Positions 9,253 through 17,152 of a DNA stretch of 64,000 nt are shown here, piece by piece; within the stretch, counting starts at the first letter, position 1; the number at the start of each line of letters is the position of its first letter. This stretch comes from Treponemataceae bacterium (GTDB lineage Bacteria; Spirochaetota; Spirochaetia; Treponematales; Treponemataceae), in contig JAILBN010000023.1 in assembly GCA_024680915.1 (NCBI GenBank), forward strand, positions 1 to 64,000, given 5' to 3'. Below the pieces are notes generated by a model. The model did no database searches. It was given only the letters and a program-made list of their open reading frames with translations, and was not told the DNA's origin. A program made the position numbers and the translations under genes.

Positions 9253-10470
9253 TTACCTCTGATTCTCCAGAATATCAGTTAAATATCTTTCTGCTACTTC
9301 TCTCTCTGAATAATGAATGGCGGTGTCTATAGCAGCTTGACCAATTTTATTTCTCTGCTCAGTACTCATAGTTGCAATTCTCATATACACATTCTCTAGT
9401 TCCGTTTGATTGCCAGGTTCACAGATAAATCCATTTACCCCATCCTTGATCAAGCCGTCAAAACCTCCACCTTTTGAAGCTATCGTAAGACAACCTTGTA
9501 ACATTGCCTCGATATACACCATTCCAAAAGTCTCACCATCACTGATAAGAGTAAATACCTGAGCTTCGCTCATTTTTTTTAGAACCTCATCTCTCGGAAT
9601 TCTTCCTGTAAATACAACTCGTTTTCCCGCATTTAGACTATGGGCAAGCTTATGTAAACTTTCTTCCTCAGGACCACCTCCTACAACAGTAAGAGTATCC
9701 TTTAGCCCTGAATTTTTCAAAAATGCTCTAATAACTACATCAAGATGTTTACGTTTTATCAGACTGCCAACATAAATATGGCGAATACCTTCTGAAAACT
9801 CCTGTTTATCGCAAACTTTTTTTGCGCATTGAACAGCATCGTTAGGAGCACCAGAATAACAAATAAAAGGTGTATTCAGCAAACCAAGCCTTCTCCTTAT
9901 ATCTTCAGCCTCTATTACTGAGCGTGCTCCAATTGCTCCGATTTTTTTTATATTTTCTTTTATACGGTATTTTTCGATATTGACTTCCGTACAATCATGA
10001 TGAAAAACAATCGAAGATTTTGCCTTGTACTTTTCTGCAAGAATTGCTGTTAATTCCGTACTAGGATTTGCAAAATGTCCAACCACTAAATCTGGTTCAA
10101 AACCTTCCTTTTTTAAGCATTCGAATATTTCATTTGCTTGCTTTTCCATCATCTCAGCTGAATATCCATTACCAGGAAATACCTTTATCATTGGAAATCT
10201 ATATACTTTAATTCCAAACTCTTCCCTAATCAATTTTTTTCTAGAACTTAATGGCGGAAAAATATTAGAGGTTGCCCCTGCCAGCTTATTTTTTATCTGA
10301 GGTGGAATTAAATAAAACAAGAAGGGAAACCTACTTGGACAATGAGCCACTATAACTTTATTCCCTGACTTAACCCACTCCTTAGCAAAATATTCAACTG
10401 TTCTTGTTGGTTTATTATCTCCAGAATCATCTGGTTGCGGATATAATTGAGTAATAACAAGTATGTTCAT
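9253..10470 (-). CDS. GT4-family glycosyltransferase
   Basis: 405-residue GT-B fold retaining glycosyltransferase. N-terminal acceptor domain starts [20 protein letters not shown]; the C-terminal donor domain has [55 protein letters not shown] and the GT4 E-x7-E motif region [16 protein letters not shown]. Cytoplasmic, membrane-associated enzyme adding a sugar to the lipid-linked repeat unit. Four bases separate it from fdtB, and it is ten bases after the next GT4 gene. Donor and linkage cannot be read from sequence. Confidence 0.9.
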   Translation of the reverse strand: MNILVITQLYPQPDDSGDNKPTRTVEYFAKEWVKSGNKVIVAHCPSRFPFLFYLIPPQIKNKLAGATSNIFPPLSSRKKLIREEFGIKVYRFPMIKVFPGNGYSAEMMEKQANEIFECLKKEGFEPDLVVGHFANPSTELTAILAEKYKAKSSIVFHHDCTEVNIEKYRIKENIKKIGAIGARSVIEAEDIRRRLGLLNTPFICYSGAPNDAVQCAKKVCDKQEFSEGIRHIYVGSLIKRKHLDVVIRAFLKNSGLKDTLTVVGGGPEEESLHKLAHSLNAGKRVVFTGRIPRDEVLKKMSEAQVFTLISDGETFGMVYIEAMLQGCLTIASKGGGFDGLIKDGVNGFICEPGNQTELENVYMRIATMSTEQRNKIGQAAIDTAIHYSEREVAERYLTDILENQR

Positions 10471-10480
10471 TTTGTTCCAC

Positions 10481-11701
10481 CTATTTCACTACAAAGTTAA
10501 TTACTTCGCATAATTTATCCACCAATTCAGGCTGATCGTACATTTCCGCTACCTTTCTGCCATTTTCTCCCATTTGCGTTATCTCTTCATCACTTAGAGA
10601 AAACAGATACTTTATAGCTTTGACAAAAGATTCTGGAGTTTGATCTTCTGTCACAACACCACAGTAATATCTATCAATGAGGTTGTACCCCCATTTTGCA
10701 TTACAAATAATAGGTGTTCCACTTGCTAAATAGTCAAACAATTTACTCTGGCTTCCACCATATTTCATAAGATTTACTTGTTTATATGTTAATAGGCTTG
10801 CATCAGCATTCACCAGTATACCTGGTATTTGCTCTTTTTTAAATCTTCCAAAAAAATGAATATTGTTTAACTGATTCTTTGCTACATAATCTTTCAAGTT
10901 CTCAAGTTGATCGCCATTTCCATATATTTGGAAATCGACATTATCAATTTTTTCTTCATGAATTTTTTTTGCCGCTTCACAGATTTTGTTAACTTGATTT
11001 GCTGAACGGATTGATCCACAGTATACAATATTAAACTTATTCATATCCCATGGCAGTTCTTCTGAGAAATCTTTCAAACACTTATTGTAAGCCTCTAAAT
11101 CACATCCCATATTTATATGAAATACCTTACTATAATTAATCTTATTTGAATAGGATTGTTCTCTAAGATAGTCCTTTCCTCCCTCCATCGAGAAAATCAT
11201 AGCGTCACTTTTTAAATAAGCGTTACGCTCTAAACGATACAATACTCTTATAAGCGGGTTTTTTTTTGAATACCCAGCATACTCGATAATACTTTCTGGC
11301 CATAAATCCACAGTATCTGTGATTACTGGTATATTTTTAAAATAATGTTTCACAAAGGGGAATAAATATGCTTCACAGTTAATTATAACACTAGGCGTTT
11401 CCTTTCTAAAACTCTTCAGTCCAAAACAAAAGGCAAGCATATTCTTAATTCGCTGCATCCCATTTCCTGAGTATTTTGGGGTATTAATATACTTATAATG
11501 GATACCATCACAGATGTCCTCTATTTTCCCATTCTGTTCAACGATATCAATATTTGTATTATGAATAGTACTCGCCGCTACTATCGTAACGGAGTAACCA
11601 CGTTTTACCAGTTCCTTCCCCCAGTTATGGTAACGAAGCATAGTATTTAAAGGTGGTTGTTGTGCATAATGACATATTATCCAAACATTTTTACTGTTCA
11701 T
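10481..11701 (-). CDS. GT4-family glycosyltransferase (WbuB-like)
   Basis: 406-residue GT-B glycosyltransferase. The start NSKNVWIICHYAQQPPLNTM with RYHNWGKELVKRGYSVTIVA is typical of WbuB-like enzymes that add an amino sugar in O-antigen synthesis. The donor domain has FNIVYCGSIRSANQVNKICE, HFFGRFKKEQIPGIL and KLFDYLASGTPIICNA. Gap to the preceding GNAT gene is one base, so translation is probably coupled. Specificity unknown. Confidence 0.88.
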   Translation of the reverse strand: MNSKNVWIICHYAQQPPLNTMLRYHNWGKELVKRGYSVTIVAASTIHNTNIDIVEQNGKIEDICDGIHYKYINTPKYSGNGMQRIKNMLAFCFGLKSFRKETPSVIINCEAYLFPFVKHYFKNIPVITDTVDLWPESIIEYAGYSKKNPLIRVLYRLERNAYLKSDAMIFSMEGGKDYLREQSYSNKINYSKVFHINMGCDLEAYNKCLKDFSEELPWDMNKFNIVYCGSIRSANQVNKICEAAKKIHEEKIDNVDFQIYGNGDQLENLKDYVAKNQLNNIHFFGRFKKEQIPGILVNADASLLTYKQVNLMKYGGSQSKLFDYLASGTPIICNAKWGYNLIDRYYCGVVTEDQTPESFVKAIKYLFSLSDEEITQMGENGRKVAEMYDQPELVDKLCEVINFVVK

Positions 11702-11702
11702 T

Positions 11703-12314
11703 TTAGTTCAAACCTCTATATCTATACTCATTCATTCTACGTCCTTCAGCCGTTACGAATGTTCTTTCTATTTTAAATCCGTTCTTTTCATAAAACCTAT
11801 TCACGCCATCATTACCATCAGCATCCGTTTCCAGGTTTATATAGGCGTAAGTATCGAAATCAACTATATCTTTTAAGCAGTTAATCAGTGCCGATCCTAC
11901 ACCTTTACTCTCTATAGCCGGATCAACACAGATTGATGCAAGTTCTACATATTTTTCTTCTTTAACCACACTCTCACTTTTCTTAAAAGCTCCAAACAGG
12001 CGTTTGATGAAGGATGGGTGACGAATTGCAGCACCTAATGAACAGAAGGCAAACTTTATAAGATGATTCTTGATAAGACCTTTGTAAAAACGTGGGTAAT
12101 CATAGGAGTAAGCAATGAAACCTACAAGCCTATCTCCTTCTTCAGCGACTATAATTCCAGATTCCTTGTCTTCCATGTAGCCAGTGTAGAGGGTCGTTAG
12201 AAAGGGAACGCCAAGTTGTGTAAGAAAAAATGAAGAAAAAGCTTGTTTGTGAAGCTCGGCAATGATTCTTATATATTCTGGACTGGACTTATAAAGTACT
12301 TTTATATCAGCCAT
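11703..12314 (-). CDS. GNAT N-acetyltransferase in amino-sugar cluster
   Basis: 203-residue GNAT protein: GIIVAEEGDRLVGFIAYSY (beta4), VELASICVDPAIESKGVGSA with the acetyl-CoA loop ESKGVGSA, then NRFYEKNGFKIERTF near the C-terminus. It sits directly next to the phosphoglycosyl transferase gene and between it and glycosyltransferases, and follows PglE/PglF-like genes. It could therefore acetylate the UDP-4-amino sugar made by those enzymes, a role played by the hexapeptide enzyme PglD in Campylobacter. That is inference from context; a protein or peptide target is also possible. Confidence 0.8.
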   Translation of the reverse strand: MADIKVLYKSSPEYIRIIAELHKQAFSSFFLTQLGVPFLTTLYTGYMEDKESGIIVAEEGDRLVGFIAYSYDYPRFYKGLIKNHLIKFAFCSLGAAIRHPSFIKRLFGAFKKSESVVKEEKYVELASICVDPAIESKGVGSALINCLKDIVDFDTYAYINLETDADGNDGVNRFYEKNGFKIERTFVTAEGRRMNEYRYRGLN

Positions 12315-13010
12315 TCAATAATATTCCTTTCCGAGTACCGCGAACACGGTTCTAAACATAGTTACTATATCTCGAAAAAAAGTGAACTTATTTATACTTT
12401 CCAAGTTCCACTTCATTTTTTCGGTGAGCACCTTTTCCACATAAGTTTTGTCTACATCATCCGCCGCACTCAGTAGCTTATCTTCATCTTTATAACGTAT
12501 ACTAGCTTCACTTGTTATTCCTGCTGGTATCAAAAGCGTAGCAAAGTATTCAGGCTTGTATTGCTCAACATATTTTAAAGCTTCTGGTCTGGTTCCCACA
12601 AAACTCATATTACCGCTGATCACATCAAACACCTGGGGCAATTCATCTAATCTAAGCCCTCTTAGCTTTGCCCCTACTTTAGTAATGCGATTGTCATTTT
12701 CAACCGTTACTGTCGCTCCTATTTTATCTGCATTGCTTACCATTGTACGGAACTTATGGATTCGAAAATGCTTTCCATATCTGGTTACTCGTTCTTGGCG
12801 GTAGAAAACTGTTCCAGAGCTATCTAATTTAATTACAATAGCTATTACTGCCATCGGGATAGCTAAAAACACCAATAAAACAATGGCTACAACCAAATCG
12901 AAAACTCTCTTTAGAAGAAGCTGTCCGCGTTTTTTATTAAGAATCTCCCAGTAAGGACGAACCTCCGGTACCTTCATAAAATCAGGGAGGTCATCCCATC
13001 GTTTCAGCAT
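12315..13010 (-). CDS. PglC/WcaJ-type initiating phosphoglycosyl transferase
   Basis: 231-residue monotopic phosphoglycosyl transferase that transfers a sugar-1-phosphate to undecaprenyl phosphate and starts the repeat unit. It has one N-terminal hydrophobic segment (RVFDLVVAIVLLVFLAIPMA), then VFYRQERVTRYGKHFRIHKF, RLDELPQVFDVISGNMSFVG with the catalytic DE pair, and GTRPE. The short form without the CoA-binding-like domain resembles PglC. Starts at ATG 13010 and overlaps the aminotransferase gene by 7 bp, so the two are translationally linked. Confidence 0.92.
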   Translation of the reverse strand: MLKRWDDLPDFMKVPEVRPYWEILNKKRGQLLLKRVFDLVVAIVLLVFLAIPMAVIAIVIKLDSSGTVFYRQERVTRYGKHFRIHKFRTMVSNADKIGATVTVENDNRITKVGAKLRGLRLDELPQVFDVISGNMSFVGTRPEALKYVEQYKPEYFATLLIPAGITSEASIRYKDEDKLLSAADDVDKTYVEKVLTEKMKWNLESINKFTFFRDIVTMFRTVFAVLGKEYY

Positions 13011-14329
13011 CCCTTAATCTCTCCAACAACCTCTTTCAATATCTCGCAAACATATTCAACATCTTCATCTGTTAGTAATGTATGCAGAGGTAAAGTAATT
13101 AAGTTTTTATAGTAGTCATAAGCGTTGGGAAAATCTTTAATATCCCATCCACACTGTTTATATGCCGTCATCATCGGAAGTGGTTTATAATGGACGTTAG
13201 TGGATACTCCCTGTTCAGCCATTTTTTCAATAATTGCATTTCTTGTCTCAACATCAATATCAGGGATACGGATCAGATAAAGATGATTTGAAGAATCCAT
13301 GTAATTTGTTTTATGCAAAAGATGCTTTATTACAAGCTCATCACAAATCTTATCATATTTTTTGATGATTTCTGCCCTGCGTAAAAGAAGGGAAGGATAT
13401 CTATCTAGCTGCCTGAGTCCGATAGCAGCCATTATATCCGTCATGTTGCACTTATACCAAGGACCGATTATATCATACTCCCATGCACCAACCTTTGTTT
13501 TTGCAAGTGCATCCTTGTTCTGTCCATGAAGAGAAAGGAGTTGATACATCTTATAGATGTCTGTATTATCAATACCGCCTATTGGAATCCATGTACTAGC
13601 CCCACCCTCAGCAGTAGTAAAATTCTTCACAGCATGAAAGGAAAAAGAAGTGAAATCAGCTAATGCGCCACAAAACTTTCTTTCGCCTTTTAAAACCCTG
13701 CTTGCACCTAAAGAATGCGCGCAGTCTGCGACAATAGCAACTCTTCCAATAGCGTTCTGAATCCTTGAAGACAATTCTCCCAAGGGTGTTGTGTCAGACT
13801 CTATCGGCTTAAATAAAGCTCTCTTTCTATCCGCTATCTCAAAAACCTTCTCATAATCACAAACAATACCACCAAGATCTACAGTCACTATTGCTTTTGT
13901 TTTTTCTGTTATCGCCTTTTCAAGTGCGTCATAATCCATTTCTGGCATGTGAGTTACACAATCACCATCCTTTTGGATATCAACAAACTTGACAGCAGCT
14001 CCACAATGAATAGCTGCCGACGCTGAAGCCGTGTAAGTATATGCTGGAACAATAACCTCATCCCCAGGACCAACTCCAAAGATTCGAAGGTTAAGCTCCT
14101 CTGCTGCAGTTGCTGAATTAAGACAGACAACTCTATTGCTCCACCTTTCAACATCTACTTCTGTTTCTATATCTGTTTTTCCAGTTTCTATATATGCAGC
14201 AAGTCTCCGTTCCAAAAGCTTTGTCCTGGGACCTGTGGTAATCCAACCAGAACTAAGTGCTTCTGCAACTTCTTTTATTTCAAGTTCACTTATATCCGGT
14301 GGACTAAATTTTATTATTCTCTTTTCCAT
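13004..14329 (-). CDS. PglE-like UDP-4-keto sugar aminotransferase
   Basis: 441-residue DegT/DnrJ/EryC1 aminotransferase, longer than FdtB because of an insert around residues 165-195. Motifs: VVCLNSATAAEELNLRIFGV, VIVPAYTYTASASAAIHCGA, VADCAHSLGA, and SFSFHAVKNFTTAEGGASTW containing the PLP lysine. Preceded in the same direction by a PglF-type dehydratase (before loaP), it would aminate the 4-keto group of UDP-GlcNAc-4-keto-6-deoxy. It is the first gene after the structured leader; AGAGAG precedes ATG 14329. Confidence 0.85.
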   Translation of the reverse strand: MEKRIIKFSPPDISELEIKEVAEALSSGWITTGPRTKLLERRLAAYIETGKTDIETEVDVERWSNRVVCLNSATAAEELNLRIFGVGPGDEVIVPAYTYTASASAAIHCGAAVKFVDIQKDGDCVTHMPEMDYDALEKAITEKTKAIVTVDLGGIVCDYEKVFEIADRKRALFKPIESDTTPLGELSSRIQNAIGRVAIVADCAHSLGASRVLKGERKFCGALADFTSFSFHAVKNFTTAEGGASTWIPIGGIDNTDIYKMYQLLSLHGQNKDALAKTKVGAWEYDIIGPWYKCNMTDIMAAIGLRQLDRYPSLLLRRAEIIKKYDKICDELVIKHLLHKTNYMDSSNHLYLIRIPDIDVETRNAIIEKMAEQGVSTNVHYKPLPMMTAYKQCGWDIKDFPNAYDYYKNLITLPLHTLLTDEDVEYVCEILKEVVGEIKGC

Positions 14330-14387
14330 ATCTCTCTTTACTCAATATCCTATCATCTTATAGATGTTGTATATTTGTTTTTCCATT

Positions 14388-14526
14388 TAAAGACAGCTCT
14401 GCCATTGGCAATAGTAAGCGAAAATTCACGAAAGAACATCTATCTTACTATTACCCGTGAAATACTATAGTCACCATGCAGGGCATGTGCTTGAACCAAG
14501 CTCCATTCTGGCATAGGCTGTCTTTA
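14388..14526 (-). ncRNA. Structured leader RNA with pseudoknot, 5' of the glycan operon
   Basis: Minus-strand RNA of about 139 nt between loaP and the PglE-like gene. P1: 14388-14397 pairs 14517-14526 (10 bp). P2: 14400-14404 pairs 14509-14513 (5 bp) across a 2x3 internal loop. P3 hairpin: 14489-14493 with 14497-14501, 3-nt loop. P4 hairpin: 14475-14479 with 14483-14487, 3-nt loop. P5: 14407-14418 with 14444-14455, 12 bp with one G-U. Pseudoknot: CGTGAA 14456-14461 pairs TTCACG 14425-14430 inside the P5 loop. All pairings except the G-U are Watson-Crick. There is no U tract after it, so it is not a terminator. The arrangement recalls the Bacillus EAR antitermination RNA in an exopolysaccharide operon, but I do not recognise it as EAR. 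Confidence 0.7.
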
Positions 14527-14540
14527 TCCGTAATCTTCTT

Positions 14541-14569
14541 ATCTTACTCAATACAACAAATAGGGTCAA
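14541..14569 (-). promoter_or_regulatory. Promoter of the glycan operon
   Basis: On the minus strand: -35 TTGACC (14569-14564), 17-bp spacer, -10 TAAGAT (14546-14541). The -35 box abuts the loaP stop codon. Transcription would start near 14534, only about 8 nt before the first helix of the structured leader, so the RNA would be the very 5' end of the operon mRNA. Confidence 0.55.
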
Positions 14570-15097
14570 TCAGTCCCTTACCACCTGCCTATGCACTTCC
14601 TCATAGGTCAGGCCCACAATTTTCATGCCGTTCATAAAGTCAAGCTCTATGTTGACCCTTTTATTCCGCCTGTTTACGGCTACAATTTTTCCGGGGATAT
14701 TCTTAAAGGGGCCGTCTTTTATTACTATCCTGTCATTCTCATCAAAGGTCACAGGCACAATTCCTATGGTAGTACCGAATTTCAACAAGGAAGTAACAAT
14801 TCCAAGATCTTTTTCTTTAAGAGGTGCTATATCTGATGTATTGGGTAAAAAACGGAGAAAACCGGAGACAGAGGTAAGACACCTCAGTCTTGAAGGATCT
14901 TTTTCTTCTGTCTCAAAAAAAATATAACCTGGGAAAAAAGCTTCTGAATACTCTTTTCCTGTTTTCAGGCGCATTTGTTTTTTCAGGAAATAAAGCTTCC
15001 CTTGAAAAGGGCTTTCAGGACTTTCCAGCATGGTCTGTACTGCTTTTATGAACTTTTCTTCTAATCCTGTACGAACGGATATACAGTACATAACCAT
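14570..15097 (-). CDS. loaP: NusG paralog, LoaP/UpxY-type antiterminator
   Basis: 175-residue specialised NusG. The N-terminal NGN domain starts MYCISVRTGLEEKFIKAVQT and contains the typical FFPGYIFFE beta-strand with the LRCLTSVSGFLRFLP region. The C-terminal KOW motif is DRIVIKDGPFKNIPGKIVAV. Such paralogs bind RNA polymerase at particular leaders and suppress termination across long glycan or antibiotic operons. Here the gene lies 5 bp after pglF and directly before the structured leader and the long operon, the expected arrangement. Two in-frame ATG codons (15097, 15091) are both possible starts. Confidence 0.9.
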   Translation of the reverse strand: MVMYCISVRTGLEEKFIKAVQTMLESPESPFQGKLYFLKKQMRLKTGKEYSEAFFPGYIFFETEEKDPSRLRCLTSVSGFLRFLPNTSDIAPLKEKDLGIVTSLLKFGTTIGIVPVTFDENDRIVIKDGPFKNIPGKIVAVNRRNKRVNIELDFMNGMKIVGLTYEEVHRQVVRD

Positions 15098-15102
15098 AAG
15101 CT

Positions 15103-16944
15103 TTATCTGTAATTTTCCTTGTCACTGTCTGGCTTATGATATTCTGGTACGCTCTTCTGAACGAATTCCACCATTTTTTCGGGTGTCATCTCAAAAAGCT
15201 TAGATATTGTATTTGAAAGATATTCCTCTGTATATTCCGGATTGTTCACCACCTTTGCCCGGAAAATTTTCTGATTCTCCGTGGGCAGCGTATTATCCTT
15301 GTTAGCCAGGAGCTCCTCATAAAGCTTTTCACCAGGTCTTAGCCCCGTAATGACTATTTCGCTTCTTCCATCCCCAAAGGTAGAGATAAGCTTCTGGGCA
15401 AAGTCATATATTTTTACCGGCTCTCCCATATCCAGGACCATGACTTCTCCGCCCTTGGCAATAGTCGCCGCACGGAATACCAAGCCCACAGCCTCTTTTA
15501 TCGCCATAAAATAGCGGATAATACGTTTGTCCGTGACTGTTATAGGATAGCCACCTTTTATTTCCTCAAGGAAGGTAGGAAGCATACTGCCCCGGCTGCC
15601 TATAACGTTTCCGAACCTTACGCAACAGAACTCGGTCTCCCTGCTGTTCAAGGCAGAAGCTATCATTTCCACTACACGCTTGGTGGCTCCCATTATATTG
15701 GTCGGGTTTACGGCTTTGTCAGTGGAAATCACTATGACCTTCTGAACACCGTTCTTCCTTGCGCTGTTGAAAACATTATAACTTCCGCAGATATTGTTAA
15801 GGATAGCTTCCTCCGGGTAAATCTCCATAAGAGGAACATGCTTGTATGCAGCCGCATGAAGAACTATATCCGGCTTGAACTCGTTGAATATCCGCTCGAT
15901 CTTCGCCGCATTCTTGATATCGCATACAACAGGAACTATCTGGTCACTCCATTCCGCCTGATAATTCAAGAGTCTTAGACCAAGGTCATGAAGCTCTGTC
16001 TCGTCAATATCAAGCAAGACCAGTCTTTTGGGTCCGAATTCCATAAGCTGTTGGCAAATCTCCGACCCTATGCTTCCTCCTGCACCTGTAACCATAATGG
16101 TTTTGCCTGAAAAAAGCTCCTGGACAGGCTCTGTCTTGGAAGTGATCAAAGATCTTCCCAGTAAGTCAGCATAATCAATATCACGGACAGAAATATCATT
16201 TGCCTTCTTTTGCTCGAAAAGCCCCGGAATAATCTTTACGTCTATATCATATTTTTTAGCTGTCTCTACTGCCTTCTGAATTTTCTCGGCACTTATTACA
16301 CTTATGGCTATAATAAGCTTATCAAAGCTTTCTGTACGGGCTATTTCCTCAAAATCGTCAATAGAACCCTTTACCTCCACCCCTTGAATAAGACGGTGCC
16401 TCAGCTGGGGATTATCATCTATGTAACCGATGATGCAGTAATTGAAGGCCCCTTTATGGGACATACGTACCATTGTGGCACCTACGTTACCAGCTCCGTA
16501 CACATATGTCCTTGGATAATTGGAACGGAACCTGTAAAAGCCCAGCATACGGTACATATATCTTATACCCATAGTACCCATCAAGGCAAAAAGGGAATAT
16601 ACGACGCTCCATCTCACTCTTTGGTCGACAAAGCCGTAAAGGCATCCCAGTATTATAGTCGCCAGGACAAAAACGATTACAATAGCCACGCAGGCTCTGA
16701 AAATAAGATCGACAGAGCCGTCACTTATCCTTATCCTGTAATATTTCATCAGGACCAGGGCAAGAAGCTGGGCACATATATAAGCTGCGAATATGTATAT
16801 ATCTATTGAGCGGATATTACCTGCAATCAGGAATTGGGTGAAAACACCCATACAAACAAAAGTAAGTATATCACAAACGAACAGTATAAAAAATTTTTGT
16901 TTTCTAGTTTTTTTTTCTAGACCTATTTTCACTACAAAGGGCAT
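15103..16944 (-). CDS. pglF: PglF/CapD-type UDP-GlcNAc 4,6-dehydratase (membrane)
   Basis: Inner-membrane nucleotide-sugar dehydratase. About four N-terminal helices, a CoA-binding-like domain (YVYGAGNVGATMVRM), then the SDR domain: IMVTGAGGSIGSEICQQL (NAD site), HAAAYKHVPLMEIYPEEAIL, ISTDKAVNPTNIMGATKR carrying the catalytic T-D-K and a modified Y/M position typical of CapD/FlmA/PglF, and ITGLRPGEKLYEELL. It makes UDP-4-keto-6-deoxy-GlcNAc for the PglE-like enzyme. I prefer ATG 16944 (GGGGAG 11 nt upstream, 613 aa) to TTG 16980, which lies only 8 nt past a -10 box. Confidence 0.9.
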   Translation of the reverse strand: MPFVVKIGLEKKTRKQKFFILFVCDILTFVCMGVFTQFLIAGNIRSIDIYIFAAYICAQLLALVLMKYYRIRISDGSVDLIFRACVAIVIVFVLATIILGCLYGFVDQRVRWSVVYSLFALMGTMGIRYMYRMLGFYRFRSNYPRTYVYGAGNVGATMVRMSHKGAFNYCIIGYIDDNPQLRHRLIQGVEVKGSIDDFEEIARTESFDKLIIAISVISAEKIQKAVETAKKYDIDVKIIPGLFEQKKANDISVRDIDYADLLGRSLITSKTEPVQELFSGKTIMVTGAGGSIGSEICQQLMEFGPKRLVLLDIDETELHDLGLRLLNYQAEWSDQIVPVVCDIKNAAKIERIFNEFKPDIVLHAAAYKHVPLMEIYPEEAILNNICGSYNVFNSARKNGVQKVIVISTDKAVNPTNIMGATKRVVEMIASALNSRETEFCCVRFGNVIGSRGSMLPTFLEEIKGGYPITVTDKRIIRYFMAIKEAVGLVFRAATIAKGGEVMVLDMGEPVKIYDFAQKLISTFGDGRSEIVITGLRPGEKLYEELLANKDNTLPTENQKIFRAKVVNNPEYTEEYLSNTISKLFEMTPEKMVEFVQKSVPEYHKPDSDKENYR

Positions 16945-16988
16945 AAAAAATAAATCTCCCCATAAAAGCTTATTCTGCAACTCTTTTC

Positions 16989-17017
16989 ATTATAGCACAT
17001 ATCATTGTCTTTGTCCA
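16989..17017 (-). promoter_or_regulatory. pglF-loaP promoter with adjacent poly-G tract
   Basis: Minus strand: -35 TGGACA (17017-17012), 17-bp spacer, -10 TATAAT (16994-16989). A run of seven G on the same strand (17027-17021) lies 3 bp upstream of the -35 box. Divergent from the araB promoter. Confidence 0.65.
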
Positions 17018-17046
17018 TTTCCCCCCCTTTGAAGCCCCTTTAGACC

Positions 17047-17075
17047 TTGCTAATGTGGGGAGCGTGTAGTAAAAT
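17047..17075 (+). promoter_or_regulatory. araB promoter
   Basis: -35 TTGCTA (17047-17052), 17-bp spacer, -10 TAAAAT (17070-17075). Start of transcription is expected near 17082, just before a nested hairpin in the leader. The weak -35 box fits an activator-dependent promoter. Confidence 0.5.
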
Positions 17076-17086
17076 TATATAAATGG

Positions 17087-17139
17087 ACTGCGTAGCTTAC
17101 ATGCGTGTTATCAATCTTCCCTTACGCATTTTACGCAGT
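17087..17139 (+). promoter_or_regulatory. Nested hairpin in the araB leader
   Basis: ACTGCGTA (17087-17094) pairs with TACGCAGT (17132-17139) and inside it ATGCGT (17101-17106) pairs with ACGCAT (17124-17129). The fold fills nearly the whole predicted 5' UTR and ends 3-4 bases before the GGGAG ribosome site of araB. It may stabilise the mRNA, control ribosome access, or as DNA serve as a regulator site. Confidence 0.45.
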
Positions 17140-17152
17140 TATGGGAGAAAAT

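Noticed and set aside
14388-14526. Calling the leader a true EAR element or a riboswitch
   Set aside because: The overall idea fits, but I cannot match the EAR consensus or any riboswitch core, so it is left as an unassigned structured RNA.
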